DNA of 64,000 nt from Norana najaformis (lineage: Eukaryota; Annelida; Clitellata; Crassiclitellata; Hormogastridae): NCBI GenBank assembly GCA_964023275.1, contig OZ029915.1, positions 41,533,238 through 41,597,237 of the forward strand, given 5' to 3'. Every line of letters starts with the position of its first letter. Position 1 is the stretch's first letter. A model generated the notes under the pieces. That model was given only the letters and a program-made list of their open reading frames with translations. It was not told where the DNA came from and did not search any database. Position numbers and translations under genes: made by a program. Positions 48,100 to 58,750 of this stretch are shown here, piece by piece.

Positions 48100-48232
48100 A
48101 TAAATGTTATTTGTTCAAAATCAACGAAATCTCATATTCATATATGAAAACAGAGGGAGCTTTCTTCGGCTAGCGATGCAGGGACTGTGTAGGGTTCATA
48201 ATTATAAAGGGCGACTATACGAATATAGGTAT
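48100..48232 (+). repeat. about 130-bp dispersed direct repeat, copy 1
   Basis: 48105-48232 (AAATGTTATTTGTTCAAAAT, CTTTCTTCGGCTAGCGATGC, GGGTTCATAATTATAAAGGG) matches 49887-50020 with a short indel and a few substitutions. Function unknown. It may be part of a larger interspersed element. Confidence 0.8.
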
Positions 48233-49414
48233 GTATGGCCCTCGGGCACCCTTGTGATCGACGCCTCTGCATAGCAGTATACTGGTAGATTCTGTACCAT
48301 TGTAGTATCGTAGCATCGTACAATAAAGTAGTATCATACAATAAGAAGCCTACTGTCACATAGTGATTGGCTAGAGGGTTAATCACCCTAGAAGCCATTA
48401 GCTGACAGGCATTCAGTCACAATAAGATCGATCGATAAGGAAGGTTATAGGTTCAGTTCCAAGCCCAAATTCAAATGTGAGACAAACAGATTACGGCGAT
48501 GGTGATTTTAGTTGCAGGCATAAGCTTATCTCGATCGCTGTAGGCCGCAATCATTATTATTTTTACGAGGCAATTTATACCCTGCAATACTTCTCATTTG
48601 GAATAATTACGTGCACACGTGTGAAGGCCAGTAAATTACTTACTTCCTTACTTAGCTCTTCTCGAATTAGCGCTAATAGCGATGACGCATATAAAAATAA
48701 AGACATCAGTTTGCGATTGTTGTTTCGATGACGTCATCGCAATATAGATGACGTCATCTTTGGCACTATTGTTTCGAGCCTTGGAAACGAAGTTCATTGT
48801 TGGAAAATCGACTTTGAAGAGATGAGACGAAAAGTATTTTGAACAGAGAATTGTCGAAAATCATCGAACAGAAAGAAGCAGAAATCTGAAGTTCGAGATG
48901 AAAATTGTTCCTGTTGAAGAGAAATCTACCTGAAATTGAATGATCGACATAAAATTGTCATTTAGAGCAGAAAATCATTGAAAATCAACGAACAGAAAGA
49001 AGCAGAAATCTGAAGTTCGATATGAGAACTGTTCGTGTTGAAGACAAATCTACCTTCCAACAGAAAGTCTTTGATCAGACAGAAATCCGAAGTTAAATGT
49101 AAGAATTGTTTAACTTGATGGCATAATTGATCAACAGTTTAAATACTAATCGATCGATAGATGTAAAAATCTCCTCAAATCTGGAAACTATTCTAGCTCC
49201 TTAATTATAATATAATGCACAAGGCATCAATCGATTGCCATTTGAGCATAATGTTAAATATATGGCCAGGCCTCCATGCTTAAAATATTGACTGGGCCCC
49301 AGAGGCACCCTTATGATCGACGCCTCTGAATTACACATGCTTTACACGCATGAATACCTGATTACCTGTTAACTAAAGTGATCGACCGCATTGTTTCAAC
49401 CCGACTTAATGGCT

Positions 49415-49416
49415 GT

Positions 49417-49460
<44 letters not shown>
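49415..49460. repeat. (TAA)n microsatellite
   Basis: Pure TAA triplets, probably a retroelement tail. The adjoining 49461-49570 block reappears inverted beside an ATT-rich tract near 51868. Confidence 0.9.
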
Positions 49461-49477
49461 TTAAATTGGCTGACGGC

Positions 49478-49568
49478 AGGAACTGCCCTTACATTACATT
49501 GCATTAGTGTTGGATCATTGTTGCCTGGTCTGTGCTTCAAAGATGCACGCTAAGAAACCAAATTTTCC
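49478..49568 (+). repeat. inverted-repeat arm, left
   Basis: The block from GAACTGCCCTTACATTACAT through TTGTTGCCTGGTCTGTGCTT to AGAAACCAAATTTTC recurs inverted at 51655-51760 with very high identity over about 70 bp. The two arms lie about 2.1 kb apart. Confidence 0.85.
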
Positions 49569-49886
49569 AGATCACTCTTAAGCTTCTTGTAAATGAAGTA
49601 GGCCTACCTCCAAGTGTCAAGTTATTTTTTAATAGACAACGAGAAGTTGCGGATATTTTGTTCGGATTATTACACTTTCAGCTTTGCATAAGTTTGATGA
49701 TGTCAACAATTTGTTTGGCTAATAATGCTTAAACCAGTCGAGGCCTACACACATTTGACATGCTTTGTATTGCGTATACTGCGATCACGGCCACAAGTGT
49801 TAATACTTCAGAGTGTTAAACGAACTTCTTTTGTACAGGTACGCAATATCAACCTATATCCAATGTATAACATTTTTATGATTAGT

Positions 49887-50020
49887 GTGCAAATGTTATT
49901 TGTTTAAAATCAACGAAATCTCATTCAAATATCAAACAGAGGGGGCTTTCTTCGGCTAGCGATGCAGAGACTGTGTGGGGTTCATAATTATAAAGGGCCA
50001 TGATACGAATATATGTAGGT
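49887..50020 (+). repeat. about 130-bp dispersed direct repeat, copy 2
   Basis: Second copy of the block at 48100-48232, 1.8 kb away in the same orientation. Confidence 0.8.
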
Positions 50021-50439
50021 TTATATATGGACATTCGCAGCCTCATCTGCACGCACATGTCCTTGAATAGGTCGGTCAAGTTAGTCACTTTAAGTGCCGT
50101 AGGCCTATATGCATGTATGGCCTTTCGGCCTATTAATGTACTTCTGCATGCCAGACTTGTAGTGCTGTGTTTAATTGATATACGCATGTATTTGCTCGTT
50201 CATTCATTCATCGCATCTGCGTATGTTCTTTTGGGCTACGTATAGGGCTTTAGGTCCATACAAGCCGTATATCCACAGGGCGTTCGATGTCCGCAGGTGT
50301 TTGTGGATTGTTCACTCTTTTCTCTGAACAGCAGAAGGTAGGCTGCATGTGAACACACTTTCTGTATGCTAGTAGCATCCTGTTCTCTTGTTTTTAGCTA
50401 TTAAATCCTTTGCCGAGCACATTCGTCTGTCTGCCTGTC

Positions 50440-50597
50440 CGTCCGTCCGTCCTTCAGTCTGTCTGTGTATCTATCTATTTACCCATCCGTCCATCCATCC
50501 ATCCACCCATCCACCCACCCACCCATCCACTCACCCACCCACCCAAACCCACCCACCCAAACCCACCCACCCATCCATCCATCCATCCATCCATCTT
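50440..50597. repeat. (CATC)n/(CACC)n tetranucleotide satellite
   Basis: CCATCCATCCACCC tracts. The Pro/His/Ser-rich open frames in three registers are artefacts. 50598-50830 adds a cluster of TAGGCCTATA motifs and a short (CTG)n at 50809-50823. Confidence 0.9.
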
Positions 50598-51654
50598 TCG
50601 CACTTCATCTTCAGCTGAAAATTAAGTCTTTTTCGTCTGTTCTGCTTTTGCGTAGGCCCACAAGCCTATAGACCTATAGCACTGTAGGCCTATAAACGTA
50701 TAGGCCTATAACACTCTAGGCCTACCTTACCACAGACGTTCAGTACTTCTTCCCACGAATGTAGTGCATCAATCGATCCTCCTCTTCCTCAAATTTTTTT
50801 CCATCAGCTGCTGCTGCTGCTGCTTAGTTTCACTCGACTCTGGATGCGTCTTCCGATGTCACCAGCTGTTGCATCTCAGTCTCAGCAACACTGAGCAGCT
50901 TAAGTAAATACGGCAATCTACAGACAGTCTCAGCAGACGACAAGCGTGGGCTGTACGCTTCTCCAGACCCTACAGAAGACATACGCAGACCCACCGAGTA
51001 TGTGTGGACGAGGGTACGTAGGCACATAACGCACGACGCCTGCCCCACAGCATGTGTTCAATTACAATATTACATTTTTACGGCTGCAGTTGAAGTGTTA
51101 GACTCATAGTCTTAGTCTCTGACCAATCAGGTTCCACCGACGAGGAATCCAGGCTGTTGGGTAAACGAGATATCAGGTTACTGCTAGCTTTGCATGTCCC
51201 GCACATCCGCAGTGGCCTGGGCATTTCCACCTCCCCCATCTCCGCGCTTGGCCCAGACTTCTTAATGCACGAGCTACTCCTGAGTTCTTCTCTTTGTTCG
51301 AGGAACATCGCTGCAGTGGTTCGCTCAGGCTCTGCGCGACCAGGTAGAAGTCTAGGCTGAGGCGCAGCGTTGCCAAGCTGTCCAAGATAGCGAAGTAGCA
51401 AAGAGTTAACGACTGGTTAGCTGTCTTTCTTTCAAGTATTTGGCGTTACGTCTCACTCATAATTTTTTATTCAGCTTTTGATTTGTATGTAAAATTCCCA
51501 TTTTAGGCTTAGCGTTCACTTATACGGTTTCCATTTTTTACTTAGTTTTGGTTTAAAACTCTTTCATCATTTTTAATGTTAATGATGAAATTGGTTTTTT
51601 TTTTATTTCGTTAAACCTTTTCTTTTGAGGTTGTGCAGTAATATCGCTGAGAAA

Positions 51655-51760
51655 ATTTGGTTTCTTAGCGTGCATCTTTGAAGCACAGACCAGGCAACAA
51701 TGATCCAACACTAATGTAATGTAATATTTCTTCTATTTCTATGTAAGGGCAGTTCAAGGG
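51655..51760 (-). repeat. inverted-repeat arm, right
   Basis: Reverse complement of 49478-49568 (AAATTTGGTTTCTTAGCGTG ... ACCAGGCAACAATGATCCAA). This copy has an extra AATAGAAG-like stretch before the GGGCAGTTC end. Confidence 0.85.
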
Positions 51761-51865
51761 CAGTTCAAGGCCATTATTTGTTTCTACAGCGCATATGCTG
51801 ACACTTGCGCCGCATATGGCTGCCGTCAGCTAATAACTGTACATGTACAACGCCCTTTTTCAGCC

Positions 51866-51926
51866 TTATTATTATTATTCTTCTTCTTTTTCTTTTTTTC
51901 TTCTGCTTCTTCTTCTTCTTCTTTAC

Positions 51927-51987
<61 letters not shown>

Positions 51988-52150
51988 TTCTTCTTCTTCT
52001 TCTTCTTCTTCTTCTTCTTCTTCATCTTCTTTTTCTTCTTTTTCTTCTCCTTCTTCTTTTCCTTTTTCTTCTTTTTCTTCTTCTTCTTCTTCTTTTTCTT
52101 CTTCTTCTTTTTCTTCTTCTTCTTCCTCCTCTTCCTCCTATTCTTCTTCC

Positions 52151-52189
<39 letters not shown>

Positions 52190-52190
52190 A
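51866..52190. repeat. compound (ATT)/(CTT)/(CAT) microsatellite
   Basis: About 325 bp of triplet repeats: ATT, CTT with TTTTTC interruptions, CAT (51927-51986), more CTT, then ATT (52152-52187). All open frames are homopolymer artefacts. Confidence 0.95.
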
Positions 52191-52530
52191 AGATTTATGA
52201 TCTGTTGTATGGCTACACTGTGCCACCGCAGCCACTCAGTCGTGCATGCCATGTCCTCAGCTGTGAACGATCCGAGTGAGATCTGTGTAGACATAGGGAT
52301 CTACGCAGAACAACGGCGGAAAGCAACGCGTTGCTGGCTATCGAGGGAAAAGCTGGCCCAGCGATGTAATCGTTGTTTGATAAGAGATACGATCCGCCAC
52401 CAAATAAGCACCCTTACCTAACAAAGGCATCGAGTTTTATTTGCCCGATGAGTCATAAGCGCCGACCCGACACGACACAGACAGACGTACATACACTGTA
52501 AGATAGACAGGCTGTCTGACAGACAGACAA

Positions 52531-52816
52531 GCAGGCAGGCAGGCAGGCAGACTGACTGACTGACTGACTGACTGACTGACTGACTGACTGACTGACTGAC
52601 TGACTGACTGACTGACTGACTGACTGACTGACTGACTGACTGACTGACTGACTGACTGACTGACTGACTGACTGACTGACTGACTGACTGACTGACTGAC
52701 TGACTGACTGACTGACTGACTGACTGACTGACTGACTGACTGACTGACTGACTGACTGACTGACTGACTGACTGACTGACTGACTGACTGACTGACTGAC
52801 TGACTGACTGACTGAC
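52531..52816. repeat. (CAGG)n then (ACTG)n tetranucleotide satellite
   Basis: Five GCAG units, then about 66 perfect ACTG units from 52550 to 52816. The Ser-Gln-Ser-Val poly-frames are artefacts. Flanks are CAGACAGA-rich to about 53010. Confidence 0.97.
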
Positions 52817-53189
52817 GGTATTGCGTACAGACATACAGACAGACACTGCAAGACTGAGAAACAGACAGACAGACCCCCTAAGACAACAGACAGAAAGTTA
52901 AACAGACATACAGTACAACACAGACAGAGATACACTGTATAAGAGCCAGACACACTGCCAGAAAGACATTGACACAGACAGACATACATGCAGACAGACA
53001 AGCAGACAGCCCCACTTCAAGTGTCTGCATGGATTCATCGCCGGGCGTGTTATGAAGAAATTTCTGTAATTTGGCACACTGGATTGATGCTGCATTTGAA
53101 GGGGGTTTTATCCGGAGGCACCTGATGACCGATCAGGACACTGTCGATCGTCCGACAGGGAGTTTCTATAGACAACTGGCGCTCGTCTA

Positions 53190-53295
53190 AGCCCCCGATG
53201 CGGCACAGTAGTCTGTTCGGTAACGCGCTGGGTCGGTAATACAACCATTGCGGGTTCGAGCCTGCAGAGCGTACTCCGAGTAAGTCTTACCTTGG
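53190..53295 (+). mobile_element. tRNA-like SINE head
   Basis: A-box-like TGTTCGGTAACGCGCTGG near 53211 and B-box-like TTGCGGGTTCGAGCCTGC near 53248, spaced as in a tRNA. It resembles the head of the minus-strand SINE at 5995-6302. The acceptor stem does not fold, so it is not a functional tRNA. Confidence 0.45.
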
Positions 53296-53366
53296 AACAG
53301 TTGTTCGCGAACATCTGACTCGCGCCTCAGATTCAGATTTATTGACCTGGAGAGCGTAATAACTGC

Positions 53367-53368
<2 letters not shown>

Positions 53369-53430
<62 letters not shown>
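53369..53430. repeat. (TA)n microsatellite
   Basis: About 60 bp of TA dinucleotides with one TTTA interruption. Confidence 0.95.
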
Positions 53431-53431
<1 letters not shown>

Positions 53432-53699
53432 CTCTGAGGTAAAACAAATGTCTACAATATATTCTTATCTTGCATGAAGACGTCAATCAAGGAATATGCA
53501 GACCATTCAGTAAGAGAATTTTTTTGTCTTATGTGCATGTATATATATATGCATATATGTGTGTATAATATAATATAGTCTATGCAAATATATATAATTA
53601 GCTCACATTCTGACAAAACGCAGACAGCTAATATATCACATGCACAGTGGCTGTTCATATTCGGTCTGTCTGTATGTCCGCAGATATACAGACAGACCG

Positions 53700-53850
53700 A
53701 ATGATAACAGAAAGAGACAAAGACAACAGAGAGAGACAGACAGGCAGACAGACAAACAAACAGACAGATACTTACAGAGACAGACAGCTAGAGGGACAGA
53801 GAGAGAGAGAGACAACAGACAGACAGACAGAGACAGAGAATATACAGCCG
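53700..53850. repeat. CAGA/GAGA-rich satellite
   Basis: Degenerate GACAGA and GAGAGA repeats. 53983-54033 adds CCG/CTG triplets. No gene in 52817-54400. Confidence 0.8.
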
Positions 53851-54424
53851 AATGCAAATGAGCGTAGATCTTGGTCCTTATTCCCGGGCCATATATAATT
53901 TGCCATAAAACGAACACTCGGCTTCGGATTACAACAGCCAATCAATATGAAGGAACTGAAAGCGGAAGAAGAGGAGTGACATACCGTCTCCGCTGCCACC
54001 GCCGCCACCGCCACCGCTGCTGCTGCTGCTGCTGTTGCATATGGATGACCAGCACACACTGGAACTCGTTCTTATACATAGCCACTGTGCGTACGATATA
54101 GAAATGGCCTGTTCTGGCTAGCACCGTCTGTTTACGGCTTCTGCAAATGGCATCCGACTGATGGCCCTGGGGTCACTGCATTCTGCTGGGCAGCGTGGGG
54201 CTTCGTGGTCACGAGAGGCAAGAAAGACATAACGCATTCTCTGTGTAAAGAAATAGGGAGTTCATAACACACTGGGAAAATTAAACACTGATCATGCAGA
54301 GTTCCTATGCGCAAGATGGATGGACCGCTGAGTGCTTATGTCTGCACTTAGGACATTCATGCGAAATCCTGTGTGGTACTTGCACTAACTGATGCTTACA
54401 GAAAAACTTATGAATACTCATCAA

Positions 54425-54735
54425 CCGATGCATACTCACAGACAAACAGATGCACACTCACAGACAAACGGACAAGCTTATACATACCACAGACAAACGG
54501 ATGCATAATTGCAGACAAACTCATGCATACTCACAGTCAAACTGATACTCGCAGACAAACTCATGCATACTCACAGACAAACTCATGCATACTCACAGAC
54601 AAACTCATACATACTCACAGACAAACTCATACATACAGACAAACTCATGTATACTCACAGACAAACTCAAAAATGCAGACAAACAGATGCGTAGGCCTAC
54701 TCACAAACGGATGCATCATTACAGACAAATAAATT
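54425..54735. repeat. degenerate 22-bp tandem repeat
   Basis: Units like CAGACAAACTCATGCATACT plus CA, about a dozen copies with truncated units (for example 54540-54555 and 54640-54690). It is unrelated in sequence to the 22-bp array at 26372. The Thr/Gln/His-rich open frames are artefacts. Confidence 0.85.
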
Positions 54736-54751
54736 GTTGCATATTATTAGA

Positions 54752-55015
54752 CACTGGCCTAGTTAGCTGCATCGGTAAATGCGTACGCCATGGAACCTCT
54801 ACGAGTGAGGATCCCGGTTCGCGTCCCGATTGTGGCTTACTTCAGAGATTTAAATCTCGGGCTAGTACAATCCGTGCTCGGGGACCTTAAAAGGCGTGAA
54901 GCCAGCTTATATATCGTATAAGCTTATACTCACCCGGATCTCATCCGATAAACTGATTGCAAAATGAGCAGGGTGGAGGCCATACGGTCGCTATATAAAC
55001 CTTACATTTACATTT
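54752..55015 (+). mobile_element. tRNA-derived SINE family E, best head
   Basis: Clear pol III promoter: A-box-like TAGTTAGCTGCATCGG (54760) and B-box-like CCCGGTTCGCGTCCCG (54815). The body AGAGATTTAAATCTCGGGCT and the 3' module GGCCATACGGTCGCTATATA follow, with tail TTACATTTACATTTTAC. Confidence 0.8.
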
Positions 55016-55331
55016 TACTACCGGATGCGTACTGCATAGACCCCCAACTGCTGCTTACTATAAACTGGCGGATCTTCCTATTTATACTGCGCCCTAATAA
55101 ACGGGACAGCAACGGAGCATTACACGTGCCAAACAAACATGGGATGTACGTGTATGCGCGGTCATACCTATATGCATATGGAATGGTGTTGAACAGCGCT
55201 TATGTCCGCCGGACAAATAGGCGTTCATATTTGTAAGCATGTGTAAGTGTTGAACTGTTTATTAGACGCCGTTGACATCTGAGTGCTTCTACACAGCGAC
55301 AGGTGCCAAAATTCACGGCTGTCAACTAGTT

Positions 55332-55795
55332 TTTGCCTGGTTAGTTACATTACAGCGTACGCTACAGAGCCTCTGGACGTGAGGATACTGGTTCGCATAT
55401 CGATGGTAGCTGTATTTCAGAGAGTTGAATCTCTGGCTAGCACAGTCCGTACGCGGGGACCTTAAATGGCGTGGCTCCCATTCAAACGGACAGCGGTGGT
55501 GAAGGATCTCATCGGATTAATCCATTGAAAAATGAGAATCGTAATCGCAATTCCGAAATTTCTACAGCGCCCAACGAAAGCCACGTCGCGGGGACCAGCT
55601 TATTCACAGGCGGTCAGTCTAAGCAAAATCGATAGGCAAAAGGGTTCGGTTCCAGGTCAAGATCCAAAAGTCAGACGGAGAGAGCGTGGCAGCTACGGAG
55701 GATGGTGTTTGGGGTTGGAGAGGAGAGAAATACGAGGAAGAAGGGTCGAGGCCATGTGTTCCTATAGAAAAACATGTACATTTACATTGACCGCT
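55332..55795 (+). mobile_element. SINE family E interrupted by LINE family A
   Basis: The SINE head and body run 55332-55535 (GCCTGGTTAGTTACATTACA, CTGGTTCGCATATCG, AGAGTTGAATCTCTGGCTAG). The SINE 3' module resumes at 55742 (AGGGTCGAGGCCATGTG, tail TACATTTACATTG). Between them, 55536-55741 is a minus-strand LINE A 3' end, starting with the inverted tail AATCGTAATCGCAATTCC. The LINE therefore inserted after the SINE. Confidence 0.8.
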
Positions 55796-55892
55796 TAGTT
55801 TAGCCAACTTAGACGTCAACGTCAGTAGCCGCACGACATCGTTAAACCTTGGACCAATCAGTCAACATAGTTTGGCGGTGGCTGTTTCGACG

Positions 55893-55945
55893 GTGGGTCG
55901 ATCGGTCGGTCGATCGGTCGGTCGATCGGTCGGTCGATCGGTCGG
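55893..55945. repeat. GGTCGATCGGTC tandem repeat
   Basis: About four 12-bp units. Unusually CG-rich for the neighbourhood, with each unit internally palindromic (CGATCG). Confidence 0.9.
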
Positions 55946-56364
55946 CAGTTTCCGGTGGGAACAGCATCAACAGGCACGCCACCGGCAGCGGTCGGTGACT
56001 GGCGGTCGACCGCCCTTGGCGGAAGTCGTTTGTGGTCGGTGAGGCTCGTCATTGGTGTGCGACAGGGGCAGTTGGTCGTTTTTATCGTGCTGCGGGCAGA
56101 GTATGTTCGGTTGATGTGCCCTCACTGTATATCAGTAAATATTGCTGGTCATAAAACGTTGCATGCACATCACCAGAACGTCTTTACTTTTGAGTATTAA
56201 TTCAAGTGTGCTGTGCATAGAACATAAGTAGCCTCATTTTACATATGAGTTGTTATATAATTGTGTGGTATAACTGGTTATCGAGCTAAATGCATAGGAT
56301 TTATAAATAAAAATAATTTTATTTGATTAATACCAGAATCGTGTAATAGTTTCAGATTTAGATT

Positions 56365-56625
56365 GCTCTGTTCGTTTTAGTTTATTACTAGTATTTTAAT
56401 CAGTTGTAGCTTAATTCAATTTAGTATAATTAAGGCCCTATTTCATTACGACACTCTGCTGTCCAATAACAGCCGACGCTCGATCAAAAGCCAAATTTCT
56501 AGGCCGACCTCTGATACGGCGCTTGAAATATTCCTTTCCTACGTGCTTACGCACTATAGTTATTAAACTCGTATCAGATAGTGCTGTGTTCAAAGAGACC
56601 GCCGTTCGAGTCGCACTAGGAGAGA
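56365..56625 (+). repeat. unclassified interspersed repeat, copy 2
   Basis: Collinear with 37385-37725: TAGTATTTTAATCAG, TTTAGTATAATTAAGG, CTGTCCAATAACAGCC and CCGTTCGAGTCGCACTAGG. No coding frame. Confidence 0.45.
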
Positions 56626-57237
56626 TAGATATGGCCAAGATAGGTTGAATAAAGACTGTTGCGCGATACGATGCCTTAGATGTGAAGTGGAGTTGCGACC
56701 ATTACACATTTAGACGTTTCAAAGCGAATTTGACCTCGTATGGTTAGCGATATTCAGGGCATTCTGTAATAAGCAAACAAATAGCGCATAGGAAAGTCAA
56801 AGCCCGTATTCGGGGCAAGGTACGAAATATATTCGGATGAGAGGGCGTCCGGGAAAGAGATTATTCACTGCGCTCCCGAATCACAGCCGAAACTTACTGA
56901 TTTCTGGCTGATACCGCTGATCCGACAGGGCTGAGGCCCACCCTGTTGTAAGATCGCGAGACGGTCTAAGTTGTGATAACTAAATCACAGGTCTATGTAA
57001 AACGAGTGGGAAAGTTACGGACGTTAACCTCACTGGTCCCGGTCGAGAAACTAGTCTGTCTAGTCACTGTAAATGACCGAGTAATCAACGCGCTCCCGGA
57101 AAAGTCACAACCTTAGCGGTCGCTGTCCGATTCAGAAACCGACTCAAAGGGACCCAATTTCAGGGTACGAGCTCACCCTGCCGCGAGATCGTATACAGGT
57201 CTGTGTGAACCTAAAGAGGCAGAGGTTGGAAGCCTAC

Positions 57238-57297
57238 CTCAGAGAGAGAGACAGAGACAGAGAGAGACAGAGACAGACAGAGACAGAGACAGAGAAT
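57238..57297. repeat. (GAGACA)n microsatellite
   Basis: GAGACAGAGA repeats. 56626-57237 and 57298-58530 hold no recognised exon, only short CAG/CTG triplet runs near 57817 and 57976. Confidence 0.85.
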
Positions 57298-58534
57298 TGT
57301 CAACTGAATTCCGCCTCGAGAACTTACTCCGTAAGTAGTGGTGCATGTGGCCTTGAGATCAACAGAAACACACGGAGGATGCTAATCCTTTCGATGGACC
57401 TGGATGAAGGAATTCTGAGTTCTATGCGGACCACACTTGACTGAGGTCACTTAAAACCAGTCTGCTGTGTTTTAGAAGCAAACCACTCATACATTACAAA
57501 ACTGTACTAAGACGACTTTCTCTGATTGCTGCCAGAGCGATTTCCATTAATATCAACTGTAAATCATTGACCTATGCACGTTGTAAGGAAAGGGCCAGTC
57601 TACTGTAGCTATGTGCACGATTACAAGTATATTTATTTGCGTAGTTCCCACATATATTGCGTTCACTGTCGTTAGCAGTTCAGTGATTGTTTTGCATTTC
57701 TAAGCACGTTTATTTGCCGATCGGCATCGCCGCATCTTTCGCGTGCCTTCAGCCTGCCTACTTGTCTGCTTGCTATTAATGCATGTGGCATGCACTAGGT
57801 ATAAGAGCAGTCTGAAGCAGCAGCAGCAGCAGATGATGATGATGTTGCTGTGCAGACGGTAAGTCACCGCGTAGCGCATCATCCACGCAGCCGACTGCAA
57901 GCCTGCGCTGCCATCATCCAATCCAGTTTCCGATTATGCATGTAGACCCAAACCATCACCACCAGCAACACCAGCATCAGCAGCAGCAGCAGCAGTAGAT
58001 GAAGACGTAGGAGGAGTTGGAGGACGAACAGTCGATTGACTTTGCACATGCTTGTCTGTGTTTCAGCAGTCGAAGCATCAGTCGATGGCTCTCGTTAGTT
58101 CTTCGGTTTCGTAACAACAGAAAGTCGAAGCAACAACTGACGAACAACATCAAGAAATAACACAGGTAGGAACGACCAAGGCATGTTGCATCAGTCCACA
58201 TACTTACTCGCTCGACCATTTAATCGCCCATTCGATCAATATTCAGCATTCCTTTAATAAGTCAGTCATGTATTCATTCATGTCTTAGTTTATGCGTATA
58301 TACAGACAGACTTTACTGAGCTTGAATTGCACGTATGCACTATATTATGTTTTGTATGCATCAAAAAAGATGTTGGGAACTGAGGGCTCCTGCTGAGAGA
58401 TTATAAAAACTGGTTTTATTTTTATTTACGAGATAATTTTGCTGTCATCATCAGCCCAGTCTATTCCCGTAGCTGCAAGAACTGTCTGTCATGTCTCGTT
58501 TGAACACAAAAAGCTGGTCGATTTTCAGCTGTCC

Positions 58535-58750
58535 CTATCTATAGCCACCGTATGGTCTCGACCCTGCTTGGGGAGAACCTTCACCATCGCTGCCCGTTTG
58601 ACTAGGCGCCACGCCATTTAAGGTGCCCGTGCTAGCCCGAGATTCAAATCTCTGAAATAAGTCACCATCGTGTTGCGAACCGAGGCTCATCACTCACAGA
58701 GGCTCCTTGGCATAAGCGTTTACCGATGTAGCCAACTAGGCCAGCTGTCC
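58535..58750 (-). mobile_element. SINE family E, minus strand
   Basis: Read from 58750 on the minus strand: GGCCTAGTTGGCTACATCGG, GCCTCGGTTCGCAAC, AGAGATTTGAATCTCGGGCT, AAATGGCGTGGCGCC, then GGTCGAGACCATACGGTGG. The terminal TTACAT tail is missing. Confidence 0.75.

Noticed and set aside
50830-51401. Two adjacent minus-strand open frames (107 and 72 aa) as a possible gene
   Set aside because: I could not join them with splice sites that keep a frame, and no family is recognised. Kept only as a note in the inverted-arm finding.
51774-52421. Long poly-Lys, poly-Leu, poly-Phe and poly-Asn frames
   Set aside because: Triplet microsatellite translations.
52418-53001. SQSV-repeat frames of up to 182 aa
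   Set aside because: Translations of the ACTG tetranucleotide array.
54752-54840. A functional tRNA gene at the SINE head
   Set aside because: Pol III boxes are present, but the cloverleaf stems do not pair and the unit is one of several SINE copies.
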